A stretch of DNA of 64,000 nucleotides. It comes from Geodermatophilaceae bacterium URHB0062 (GTDB taxonomy: Bacteria; Actinomycetota; Actinomycetes; Mycobacteriales; Geodermatophilaceae). The DNA is taken from the NCBI GenBank assembly GCA_000620185.1, contig KK211087.1:217273-281272 (forward strand). The letters are read 5' to 3'. Positions 26,060 to 34,621 of the stretch are shown here, in pieces (position 1 is the first letter of the stretch; the number at the start of each line of letters is the position of its first letter). Both the position numbers and the translations under genes were made by a program. The notes under the pieces are model-generated. The model did not search any database and had not been told where the DNA came from. It worked only from the letters and a program-made list of their open reading frames with translations.

Positions 26060-28545
26060 GTGGTCAACGCTTCCTCTAGGGCTCGAGCGGCCGGGGCGGG
26101 GGCACCACTGGCCGGCTGCTCCCTCGGCGCCGAGCCGGCATCGTCGTGGCCATGGAGGTCGAGACCCGTGTCCATGGCGCCGGTCCGTTGCAGCTTGTTC
26201 CACCCGAGCTTGACGCCCCGAACGGCCAGGTAGACGGACGTGTAGAGCAGGTAGGCACGCAGCGGCTCGTGCACCAGGCGATAGATCGGGACCATCAGGA
26301 GATTGGCCCACCGCTCGCGCATCAGGACGACCGCGACCGCGGCGATCAGTAGATGCAGGGCGAGGAACAGCAGGAAGTAGAGGCCCACGATCGCCCAGCC
26401 CGAGCTCTGCACCGCCAGGACGCCCATCACCGCGATGAACGGGAGGAACACGATGGGCACCAGGACCGAGACCACCATGTACGGCAGCACGGCCATGCCG
26501 AGCCATCCGTGCCGGCGGCGCAGCAGCATGTTCCGGTGCTTGAAGATCGCCTGCAGCGTGCCGAAGGTCCAGCGGATGCGCTGCGCCAGCAGGGCGTCGG
26601 CGTGGTCGGGTGCCTCCGTGTAGGCCAGCGCCTCGTCGTCCTGGCTGACGCGCCAGCCCGCCTGGTGGAGCGACAAGGTCAGGTCACAGTCCTCGGCCAG
26701 GGTCGAGTTGGAGTAACCACCGACCTCCGTCACCGCCGTCTTGCGCCAGGCCGCGCACGCGCCGGGGATGATGGGCACCGCTCCCAGCTGGGCGTATGCC
26801 GAGCGCTCGACGCCGATCTGCGTCAGATACTCGAGACCCTGCCAGCGGGTGAGGAGATTGCGCTCCCGGTTGCCGACCCGGACGACGCCGGCGACCGCGC
26901 CGAGGCGGCCATCCGGGTCCACGGCGAACTGTCGAACCAGGTTGGCCACGGTCTCCGTGGTGAAGACGGTGTCGGCGTCCAGGGTGACCAGAATGTCTCC
27001 CTGCGCCAGGCCGGTGCCGTTGTTGAGGGCTGCCCACTTGCCGCTGTTGGGCTGGTTGATCAACCGGATGCGCGGATCGCGCGGCATCAGAGCTTCCACC
27101 TCGGCTGCCGTGCCGTCGGTCGAACCGTCGTTGACCACGAGCAACTCGAGGAATGGATAGGTCGAGGTCAACAGGGTCTCCAGCGTTCGCCGGATCACCT
27201 TCTCCTCGTTGTAGGCCGCGATGATGATGCTCACCGGCAGCACCGCCACGTTCGCGTCGTAGGACGGCTGTCGGCGACGGCGCGCGACGGCCATCGCAGT
27301 GTGGAAAACGCCGATCACACCCACGCTGGTCAGCGCGAAGGCGAACAGGAAGTGGATCAGCCTGTTCGGCCAGACGTACATCATCTGCGCGAGAACCGCC
27401 GTCGCCCGGTCCCAGACGGAGGGCTCGATCGTGTGCGTCGAGCTTTGTAGAGCCGGCTGGATCTGCGGCATCGTCTGAAATCTGTATCCGGCTGCCCGTG
27501 CAGCAGGAATCAGCCGGTCCTTCACATATTCGACGGTTGCCGCACGATTGTCGGCGCCACCGTCGTGCATGAGGACTGTGAGGTTCCGGCCGTCGAACTC
27601 GGGCAACGGAATGTGGGCAGCGTCGGCCTGCGCGTTCCCCGTTCCGTAGCTCCAGTCCAGGGTCTCGAAGTCATAGCTGGCCAAGCGGTAGCCCAGTTGC
27701 TGTGCGCGCAGGATGCCGAGGGTGTTCTTGACGACCTCCTCGCTGGCGGTTCCTCCGTATGGGAGGCGGAAAGCCGTCGTCGCCCGTGAGGTCAGTGATC
27801 GGAGGATCCGGTCGGTCTGAACGAGTTCTTCCCGGGACCGAAAAGCGCTCGCGTCATTGATGTCGGTGTGCGTCAGAGTGTGATTGCCGACGGCATGGCC
27901 CTCATGAGCAATCCGCCGGATCAACTCGGGATGTTGCACGGCCGTGCTGCCCGTGACGAAGAAGGTGGCCGGCACATGCTCGTGCGCCAGTACGTCCAGC
28001 AACTGCGGCGTACTGATCGGGTGCGGGCCGTCGTCGAAGGTCAGCGAGATCGTCCTGGTGGCACCAGCCGCGTAGCCATACCGCTGGATGACGTACGTGT
28101 CGGAACCGGCAGCGGCGATCTCCTCGGATGTGAGTGTCACCGCCTCACCGGTGAAGGGGTCCTTGCCGCCGTCGACCCGCCCACCGCGATCGATCTGCAA
28201 CACGCGCAGCATGGGACCCTCGCCGATCACGGGGAGCGGCCGCTCACCCGGCGCGGGCGCGATGTCCTCGATCGCGACTGCATGTCCATCGGGCGGCGCC
28301 GCCGGCGCCTCGGTGATCCGGAATCCGCCGTAGGTCGCAGCCGCCAGAAGCAGGAGGACGATCGGCAGTCCCAGCATGAGCATCGTCCGCCACCGACGTC
28401 CCGACGGATCGAGGAACACGGCGCTCCCGGCCGTCGAGCTGACCGCATCCGTAGCCGCCCTCGTGACAGCCGAGCGCTTGCGTACAGTCAAGAACCTTCT
28501 CCCCAGGACCTCATCGGCGGCTTGCCCGCGCCATTCCACGGTCAC
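26056..28545 (-). CDS. Polysaccharide deacetylase/GT2 synthase fusion
   Basis: An 829-residue bifunctional membrane protein. A cytoplasmic N-terminus and one helix (about 55-75) lead to an exported NodB-type deacetylase domain (about 155-350) with LTFDDGPHP, HAVGNHTLTHTD and FRLPYGG metal and catalytic motifs. After another helix comes a processive family 2 glycosyltransferase (about 430-700) with VNDGSTDG, TLDADTVF, LAEDCDL and QRIRWTFG, then several membrane helices. This combines the activities of PgaC/IcaA-like GlcNAc polymerases and their deacetylase in one chain. GTG at 28545 is the start. Together with the acyltransferase and the chitosanase it suggests a partly deacetylated GlcNAc-type exopolysaccharide; chitin/chitosan-like or beta-1,6 linkage cannot be told from sequence. 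Confidence 0.9.
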   Translation of the reverse strand: MTVEWRGQAADEVLGRRFLTVRKRSAVTRAATDAVSSTAGSAVFLDPSGRRWRTMLMLGLPIVLLLLAAATYGGFRITEAPAAPPDGHAVAIEDIAPAPGERPLPVIGEGPMLRVLQIDRGGRVDGGKDPFTGEAVTLTSEEIAAAGSDTYVIQRYGYAAGATRTISLTFDDGPHPISTPQLLDVLAHEHVPATFFVTGSTAVQHPELIRRIAHEGHAVGNHTLTHTDINDASAFRSREELVQTDRILRSLTSRATTAFRLPYGGTASEEVVKNTLGILRAQQLGYRLASYDFETLDWSYGTGNAQADAAHIPLPEFDGRNLTVLMHDGGADNRAATVEYVKDRLIPAARAAGYRFQTMPQIQPALQSSTHTIEPSVWDRATAVLAQMMYVWPNRLIHFLFAFALTSVGVIGVFHTAMAVARRRRQPSYDANVAVLPVSIIIAAYNEEKVIRRTLETLLTSTYPFLELLVVNDGSTDGTAAEVEALMPRDPRIRLINQPNSGKWAALNNGTGLAQGDILVTLDADTVFTTETVANLVRQFAVDPDGRLGAVAGVVRVGNRERNLLTRWQGLEYLTQIGVERSAYAQLGAVPIIPGACAAWRKTAVTEVGGYSNSTLAEDCDLTLSLHQAGWRVSQDDEALAYTEAPDHADALLAQRIRWTFGTLQAIFKHRNMLLRRRHGWLGMAVLPYMVVSVLVPIVFLPFIAVMGVLAVQSSGWAIVGLYFLLFLALHLLIAAVAVVLMRERWANLLMVPIYRLVHEPLRAYLLYTSVYLAVRGVKLGWNKLQRTGAMDTGLDLHGHDDAGSAPREQPASGAPAPAARALEEALTT

Positions 28546-28789
28546 AGATTCATCGCGACATCACACCGCCCCGAAATGAGACCTTTCTCATTCGCAGTCA
28601 CGAATGGTCCTTGATCCAATGCATGTCGTAATCACAAATCGGTCGCCGTGACTGCACGTGGCCGTTCGACAGCGCCACGTCGATCCCCGTCGAACGGCCC
28701 GCGCGAGGACCGAGACTCAAAAAGACTCCGTCCCACCACTCCATGTCTGGACGACGGAACCCCGGTCGAGGCCGCGTTGTCGCGCGGCC
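28546..28789. other. Leader region of the synthase operon
   Basis: Somewhat AT-richer than its surroundings (for example the stretch around 28600-28640) and therefore the probable promoter region of the minus-strand synthase-acyltransferase operon. No specific operator could be picked out. Confidence 0.4.
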
Positions 28790-29162
28790 CCCTGCCGGGT
28801 TGGCTGACGGGTGTGAAGAATCGAGCGGGCCAGGTGGTGATCCACTGCGTGGAGCACGGGACCGGTCGGCCCGTGTTGGTACTCCACGGCGCCGGTGTCG
28901 ACCACCGCGAGGCCGAAGCCTGCTTCGAGCCGGTGCTCGAAGGGGTGTCGGGCCTTCGCCGGATCTATCCGGACCTGCCTGGCATGGGCCGGACGATCGC
29001 TCCCGGACGCTGCGCAGCGCCGACGACGTCCTGGACGCGCTGCTGAACTTCGCCGACGCGGTCACCAGCCGGAGTCCGCTCCTCCTGGTGGCACTTCTGG
29101 CTGCAGTTGCGGTGAATCCGTGGCCGTTCACCGACGTCCGCTCGCGTCTTGGAACAGCGTGA
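28790..29162 (+). pseudogene. Alpha/beta hydrolase N-terminal fragment, frameshifted and truncated
   Basis: The frame around 28795-29010 reads WLTGVKNRAGQVVIHCVEHG and then RPVLVLHGAGVDHREAE with YPDLPGMGRTIAP, the N-terminal half of an alpha/beta hydrolase up to the oxyanion and DxxGxG region. The continuation RSADDVLDALLNFADAV with SPLLLVA is found one frame over, so an indel lies near 29010-29025. The sequence then ends without the G-x-S-x-G nucleophile elbow that should follow directly, leaving no catalytic serine or histidine. It is a decayed remnant. Confidence 0.7.
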
Positions 29163-29815
29163 ATCTACTGATCAGAAGCCCGCTTTGAACGTCCGCGAAC
29201 GCGATCGTGACGGCCTGGCAGTGTGGCATCCAATGGGCTCGAAGCGCCTGTCCTCAGTATTCGAGGGATGGACCTCGGCACGTGACTTGGGCGGTGGCCT
29301 ACGGGCTTTCATCGACCACCAGCTCACTGGCCCCGGCCGAGGTTCTGGAGCCGGAGACGAAAGCCTCGACGTAGCGCCCGCAGCGCGCGGATCTCCGCGG
29401 CGAGGGGCGACGACCGAGACCGGCATGGAACTGGTCGAGACGGCGATCCTCGACCGCCATTGTGACCACACCGGCACCTCGTTCAGACAGATCACCACTG
29501 TTCGCTGCCGTTCCGTATATCGGTGGCGTCGGCTGGTTCCGGCCGCGGTACGCCGGGGTGTCCTTCCTGCCGAGCACCGTCACCATTGCGCAATCGCGCA
29601 TGTGCACGACTGGTTGGGCCACCGTGGCGGCGGCTTCCGCGGTGCGGGTGCTGCTCGCCGGTCGCGGCAACGACCGGCCGGAACACGCTCAACGGCGTGT
29701 CAACGGCCGCTCTGAGCCCTGCATCAACGCGACAGGTGAGCGACGCCGATCGGGCCCCGACCCAGCCAGGGGAGATCTGCGGTAGGGCGGCGCCTTAGGC
29801 CCTAGTGTCTGGATC
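29163..29815. other. Stretch without a recognisable gene
   Basis: Several overlapping open frames exist on both strands but none shows a family signature or a ribosome binding site. The base composition drops slightly. I read it as decayed DNA behind the broken hydrolase. The right end must contain the promoter of the AIM24 gene. Confidence 0.4.
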
Positions 29816-30496
29816 ATGCAGGTCGACATCCATTCGGGTCCCGCCTTTGCCTTCGGGGAGATCCAGCTACCCCCCGGCGGCACGGTCCGAGTGGAGGCTG
29901 GCGCGATGGGGATGACCCGCGGTGACGTGCACATCACAACCTCCACCCAAGGCGGCTTCTTGAAGGGCCTGCGCCGCTCACTCGGTGGGGAGAGCTTCTT
30001 CGTCAACGACTTTCAGAGCGGCTCCGGAGGGCTGGTCGGCGTCGCCGCGCCACTACCGGGCGACATGACGATGCTCAGAGTCGAGCCCAACGTGCCAGTC
30101 ATGGTCCAGTCCGGCTCCTGGCTGGCCTCCGACGCCACCGTGGACGTCGACTCGAAATGGGGCGGCGGCCGTAGCTTCTTCAGCGGCGAAGGCCTGATCC
30201 TTCTCCGCTGCAGCGGCTACGGCGACATGTTGATCGCCTCCTATGGCGCCATCCGCTCGGCCGTCCTCGGGCCGCAGGAGACGCTGACCCTGGACACCGG
30301 TCACGTGGTGGCATTCGACGCCACCGTGCAATACGCGGTTCGCAAGGCCGGCAGTTGGAAGTCGACAATCCTCGGCGGCGAAGGGCTCGTCACCGACTTC
30401 ACCGGCCCAGGACGCGTATGGCTCCAAACCAGAAGCACCGCCGACCTGATTCAATGGCTGACCGCACACCTCCCGCAGCCCAGAAACAACGGGTGA
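29816..30496 (+). CDS. AIM24/TIGR00266-family protein
   Basis: A 226-residue beta-rich protein of the AIM24 (TIGR00266) family, a group of unknown biochemical role found in bacteria and mitochondria. The family course is clear: VRVEAGAMGMTRGDVHITTS, then GGFLKGLRRSLGGESFFVNDF, PGDMTMLRVEPNVPVMVQSGSWLAS, and GEGLILLRCSGYGDMLIASYGAI. The length is normal. ATG at 29816 lacks an obvious Shine-Dalgarno and sits about ten bases after TAGTGT, so leaderless translation is possible. Its neighbours are broken genes, and nothing in the context points to a pathway. Confidence 0.88.
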   Translation: MQVDIHSGPAFAFGEIQLPPGGTVRVEAGAMGMTRGDVHITTSTQGGFLKGLRRSLGGESFFVNDFQSGSGGLVGVAAPLPGDMTMLRVEPNVPVMVQSGSWLASDATVDVDSKWGGGRSFFSGEGLILLRCSGYGDMLIASYGAIRSAVLGPQETLTLDTGHVVAFDATVQYAVRKAGSWKSTILGGEGLVTDFTGPGRVWLQTRSTADLIQWLTAHLPQPRNNG

Positions 30497-30540
30497 CTGG
30501 TCGCCGGGTCGTTCCTTCGAATCATGTTGAAGGATCCCGG

Positions 30541-30908
30541 TCAGCGCCGCCTGCTGTCGGGCAGGGCCGCCTGGGCCATCTCCCGCCCCGGCAGCAGCCG
30601 AGCCCCGGTGAACGGCCACGGTCCTCCTCTTCGTCGGCCGCGATCAGTTCGGGAACTGGCACGGGCAGTGGCATGAGAGGGGCGAGCCGGGGGAGGACGG
30701 TCAGCTCGCGGCGGAAGGCGGGCAGCGCCAGCGCTCGCCGCGGAAACCGGAACACCCAGGTGTCGCCGACGCGGTGGACGGTGTTGTCGCATCCCTCGGC
30801 GAGGGGCACCACGGGTAGTCCGGCCAGTTGCGGGAACGCGGCCGCGACCAGCGCGGCGGCCCGCTCAGCCGGGCATGGCCGCTCGCCCGCCCAGCGCGGC
30901 CCGTTCAC
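30541..30908 (-). pseudogene. Aminoglycoside phosphotransferase-family fragment, frameshifted
   Basis: The minus-strand frame from a GTG at 30908 reads EGCDNTVHRVGDTWVFRFPR and then LPAFRRELTVLPRLAPLMP, the ATP-binding N-lobe start of an APH-family kinase. Near 30625 the match moves to another frame, which continues GPWPFTGARLLPGREMAQAA and stops at 30541. The C-lobe with the catalytic HGDLxxxN and DxD motifs is absent. So this is a frameshifted, 3'-truncated remnant, not a resistance gene. Confidence 0.75.
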
Positions 30909-31068
30909 CCGCCGCCTCGGGAGCAGCTCTGGTGCAGTCGTGCGGCGCCGGCCGCTGTGGCGGCGAGCAGGATGCGCAGTGGCCGGCTGACGGGGCCGCG
31001 TCGATGACGAGCTCGGTCATGACGGCATCCGCTGATCGGACGTCGGCGAGGTCTGTCCGTGGTGGCGC

Positions 31069-33696
31069 TCAGTGGGGTGAGCTACCTGGAGCAGGTTGCA
31101 GGGCCGATGCGAGTCCGGTGAGGTCGAGCAGACGGCGGGCCGGTCCGGTCGCCGGGAGCACGACGTCGAGGTCGCCGTGAGCTCTTGCGGGGTCGGCGAC
31201 TTCGAGGAGCAGTCCGGCGCCGATGCTGGTGACGTGGCCGAGCCGGGTGAGGTCGAGGGTGATGGGTCGGTGGTCCGCCAGTTCGGCACGGAGGTGCTCC
31301 CGGATTCCGGTGGCACCGGCGAGGTCCAGGTCCCCGATGATTGCCACGCAGCGGGGGCCCTGAGCGTCGGTCACCTCCAGGATGGCCGGCCGCTCGTCGG
31401 TCGCCGGCGCCACGGGCCGCCGCCCGTCGGCGGTCCTGAGCGGGGATACCGCTGCTTCCGCCGTCGCCGAGGAGGCGAAGACGAAGCGCAGCGTCGTGCC
31501 GGTGGGCCCGGCCGAGAGCTCCACGTCACGGGCGAGAGCGGAGATGATGTGCAGTCCCCGGCCGCGGAAGCCCGGATCGCCCGGTGGCGGCCGCCAGGAG
31601 CCGGTGTCGGTGACTGAGGCGAGCACGGCGCCGGCGTCGGCCGGCTGCAGTTCGACGATCACCCGGCCGGGGACGTCCATTTCCCGGTAGGCGTGCTCGA
31701 CAGCGTTGCCGGTCGCCTCGCCGATGACCAGCAGCAGGTCCTCGATCGCGTCGGGAGGCAGACTCGCCTCGGCTGCCCACCGCCGGACGGTGCGCCGCAG
31801 CTGCGGAAGCCGGTCCGGTTCCGCGGGCACGTCCAACCGAAGCCAGGCGGGCAGCGGCCGAACGGCGACGACCGCGACGTCGTCGGGTGCGCCGTCGTCG
31901 TCGAGGAGCTCGTCGAGGACCCCCTCGACGAGCGCCGGAAGGGGCGCCGAGCGGCGAGCGGTGACCGCGGCCGCCAGCCGTCCCAGCCCCTCGTCGAGCG
32001 TGGTACCGCGCCGCTCCACCAGCCCGTCGGTGTAGAGCAGCAGCGTCGTCCCCGTCGCCAGGGTGCTGACCGCCTCCGGACGTTGTCCAGACGGGGGCAG
32101 CCCGAGCGCCGGGCCGAGGCCGCCGTCGAGGTAGGAGGCGAGGGCGGCATCGTGGTGGTCGCCGTCGCCGCGGTCGAGCAGCGGTGGCGGGTGGCCGGCA
32201 GAGCTGTAGGTCAGCCGGCCGGTGTCCGGTTCGAGCACCAGGCAGAGCACGGTGCTCATCCGTGCGCCGGTGATCAGGCGGGCGAAGCGGTCCAGGACCT
32301 CCAGCGCCCGGGCCGGCGAGCAGCCCGCCAGCAGAGCGCTGGCCAGGGCGCTGCGCAGCTGCCCCATCACCGCCGCGGCGGCCGCACCGTTGCCGACCAC
32401 GTCCCCGACCATGACGGCGACGTTCCCGCCGGCGACGGGCAGCACGTCGTACCAATCGCCGCCGGCGGCCGTGCCCTGCACCGCGGGCAGGTAGCGGGCG
32501 GTGACCGCCAGCCGCTCAACGTCGGGTAGGTCCGCGGGAAGCAGGCTGCGCTGCAGGGTTTCGGCCATCTCGCGGCCCGCGTCGGCCAGCGCGGCGCGTT
32601 CGAAGGCGGCGGCGATCTGCCCGGCGACGGTCAGCAGGAGGGCGCGTTCATCGGCGGCGAACTGCCTCGGTGTGCCGAACGTGACGGCCAGGGCGCCGAC
32701 CAGCCGGTCGCCGACCAGGAGCGGCAGAGCAGCCACGGCCTGGGTGTGCGCCTGCAGGTCGGGGACGACCGCGGGATAGCGCCCGATCAGCGACGCCCGG
32801 TCATGCAGCCAGATCGGGTGGCGGCCGCGGGCGGCGTCGGTGAGCGGAAACGGGTCGGACAGACGCCGCGCGGCATACTTCGCGCGCCGTTCGTCCTCGG
32901 GGTAGCCCGCCATGTCGACCGCATGCAGCAGCCCGTCGGCACCCATGACGGCCACGCTGACCACCGAGGCGCCCAGCGCCCGCCGCAACCCTCCGGTGAC
33001 GGCGGCGGCGGCCTCCGCGACGGTGCCGGCCACCGACAGCGCCACGGTGATCTCGTGCAGCGCCCGGCGCTGCGCGGCGAGCCGCTCACCGGCCACCATC
33101 ACGGCCAGCCGCTGCCCGAGGTCGGCCGCCAGCGTCGCGTCGTCGTCGTCGTAAGGGCGCTCGTCGGTCGCGACGGTGAGCAGCCCGACCAGTTCGCCGC
33201 CGGCCGACAGCGGCGCGGCGAGCCAATGCCGACCGCCGAGTTCGGTCAGCGCGGCGTACTGCGCGTCGTCGGCGGTGGCCTCCCGGCGCATCGCCTCGGT
33301 GACCGCGGGCACGGCGAACGCCTGCCCCGTCCGGAACGCCGCCTCGAACTCGACGGGCACCCGGACCGGGGTGAGCGCCAGTACGCGCCCGGCGACGGCG
33401 CCGGGGGCGGCGGCTACCGGGTGATAGCGCTCGTCGTCGCCACGCAGCCACACCGCCGCCCATCCGGCCAGTTGGCCGGCGGCCAGCTCAACGGCCGCGG
33501 CCAGCCGTTCCTCCACGCTGCCCGGGCCGGCCAGCACCCGGCCCGCGGCGGCCAGCAGCTCTGCGGCCTGCTCCCGCCGCCGGGACTCGGTGACGTCGAT
33601 CAGCACGGCGTGGAGCGCGCGGGCGGCACCGTTCTCGTCCCGGTCGACGTGCCCGAGGTGCTGCAACCACAACCAGCGACCGTCGGCCGTGCGCAC
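31069..33696 (-). CDS. Multidomain SpoIIE-type phosphatase fused to HATPase and STAS domains
   Basis: Intact part of a signalling protein, 875 residues from a GTG at 33696. In order: tail of a PAS domain (1-45), GAF (about 55-190), GAF (about 215-365), PP2C/SpoIIE phosphatase (about 385-600; GGDWYDVLPV, VMVGDVVGNG, LLYTDGLVE, DDVAVVAV), an RsbW-like HATPase (about 610-740; VIGEATGNAVEHAYRE, GFRGRGLHI) and a STAS domain (about 770-865; VAIIGDLDLAGA, LTRLGHVTSIGAGLLL). One chain therefore carries all three partner-switching activities of sigma-factor control. An in-frame TAA at 33889-33891 separates it from the true N-terminus at 34083, so the PAS domain is split. Whether the GTG at 33696 is used is not known. 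Confidence 0.82.
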   Translation of the reverse strand: MRTADGRWLWLQHLGHVDRDENGAARALHAVLIDVTESRRREQAAELLAAAGRVLAGPGSVEERLAAAVELAAGQLAGWAAVWLRGDDERYHPVAAAPGAVAGRVLALTPVRVPVEFEAAFRTGQAFAVPAVTEAMRREATADDAQYAALTELGGRHWLAAPLSAGGELVGLLTVATDERPYDDDDATLAADLGQRLAVMVAGERLAAQRRALHEITVALSVAGTVAEAAAAVTGGLRRALGASVVSVAVMGADGLLHAVDMAGYPEDERRAKYAARRLSDPFPLTDAARGRHPIWLHDRASLIGRYPAVVPDLQAHTQAVAALPLLVGDRLVGALAVTFGTPRQFAADERALLLTVAGQIAAAFERAALADAGREMAETLQRSLLPADLPDVERLAVTARYLPAVQGTAAGGDWYDVLPVAGGNVAVMVGDVVGNGAAAAAVMGQLRSALASALLAGCSPARALEVLDRFARLITGARMSTVLCLVLEPDTGRLTYSSAGHPPPLLDRGDGDHHDAALASYLDGGLGPALGLPPSGQRPEAVSTLATGTTLLLYTDGLVERRGTTLDEGLGRLAAAVTARRSAPLPALVEGVLDELLDDDGAPDDVAVVAVRPLPAWLRLDVPAEPDRLPQLRRTVRRWAAEASLPPDAIEDLLLVIGEATGNAVEHAYREMDVPGRVIVELQPADAGAVLASVTDTGSWRPPPGDPGFRGRGLHIISALARDVELSAGPTGTTLRFVFASSATAEAAVSPLRTADGRRPVAPATDERPAILEVTDAQGPRCVAIIGDLDLAGATGIREHLRAELADHRPITLDLTRLGHVTSIGAGLLLEVADPARAHGDLDVVLPATGPARRLLDLTGLASALQPAPGSSPH

Positions 33697-33888
33697 CCGG
33701 TAGGACAGGGAGAAGTCCCGCCCGGCGGCGACGCCCGCGCGGACCGTCTCCAGCGCCTGGGGGTAGTCGTCCGGATGAACGATCCGTTCGACCAGCCCGT
33801 CGTCGGTCAGCCACTGTTCGGTCGGGTAGCCCAGCAGCTCCTCGGCCCGGGAGTTGATGAACCGGATGCGCAGGGTGGCGGGATCGCG

Positions 33889-34083
33889 TTACCACACGAT
33901 CACGTTGAGGCCGGCGACCATCGTCGGCAGCCCCACCGAGGTCGGCTCGGAGCCACGACGGACCGCCTGGGCCCCATGAGGGTCCCGTGGGACGCGTTCG
34001 GTGTCCGCGACGTCGGCCGGCTGGGCGCGTCCCTGCGCTGGGGCAGCACCGCTCGATGGTTCGGTTGCGCGCTCTGCTGCCAC
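33889..34083 (-). pseudogene. Detached N-terminus of the SpoIIE multidomain gene
   Basis: This 64-codon frame is in register with the gene at 31069-33696. It ends TMVAGLNVIVW followed by a TAA (33889-33891), and immediately after the stop the same frame continues RDPATLRIRFINSRAEELLG, the rest of the PAS strand. A single base change in a Glu codon (GAA to TAA) would account for the stop. The uninterrupted gene would have about 1,004 codons, from 34083 to 31069. Confidence 0.75.
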
Positions 34084-34621
34084 TCTCTCGGCCCCTTGCC
34101 GGACGACCCCGCGGACGGTACGTGCGCGTTCCCGGCCGGCGGCCGCCGCGGTGTGCTGTGGCGAGCCTGGTGGCCGGGCGTCACGCGCCCCTAGACTTCG
34201 GCTGCGGTCAGCAGTGGTCGTGCTGGACGGGCACCGTGCGCCGCCCGACCTTTGATGGTCGGTTGCGCCGGTGTGGGGTCCTCAACGGATGGCGCCGCGG
34301 GGAATGCCCCCGGCTCAGCGGTCCAAACCCGGGCTGCTGCGTCGCCGTTCAGGCGGCCGAGCACCCGACCGCCGGCGGGGTGTGCCCAGACGGCAGACGG
34401 AACGCCTCGGGTCAGCGCCGAAACGGCATCACCACGACGTTCCCCCGTCACGATCGGGCACACCCTGCCACCCGAACAGAAGCACCCACACCACGCCGGG
34501 GCCGGCCCGGACGCCGGCAGCGCGCGGTGGCGGGCCGGGAAGATCATCCCCGTCGGGGTGCGTGCACAGCGTTCTCACCGCCTCGAACCCGCGAGGCATC
34601 CATCGAGTCCGGGGAGGCGTG
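34084..34621. other. Divergent intergenic region between two SpoIIE genes
   Basis: No gene is supported. It should contain promoters in both directions. A GGGGAGG at 34611-34617 is the ribosome binding site of the plus-strand phosphatase gene. Confidence 0.45.

Noticed and set aside
29299..29670. Minus-strand frame of 123 codons in the gap before the AIM24 gene
   Set aside because: No recognisable domain or start signal; neighbouring frames are equally long.
30541..30908. A functional aminoglycoside resistance gene
   Set aside because: It is frameshifted and lacks the catalytic C-lobe.
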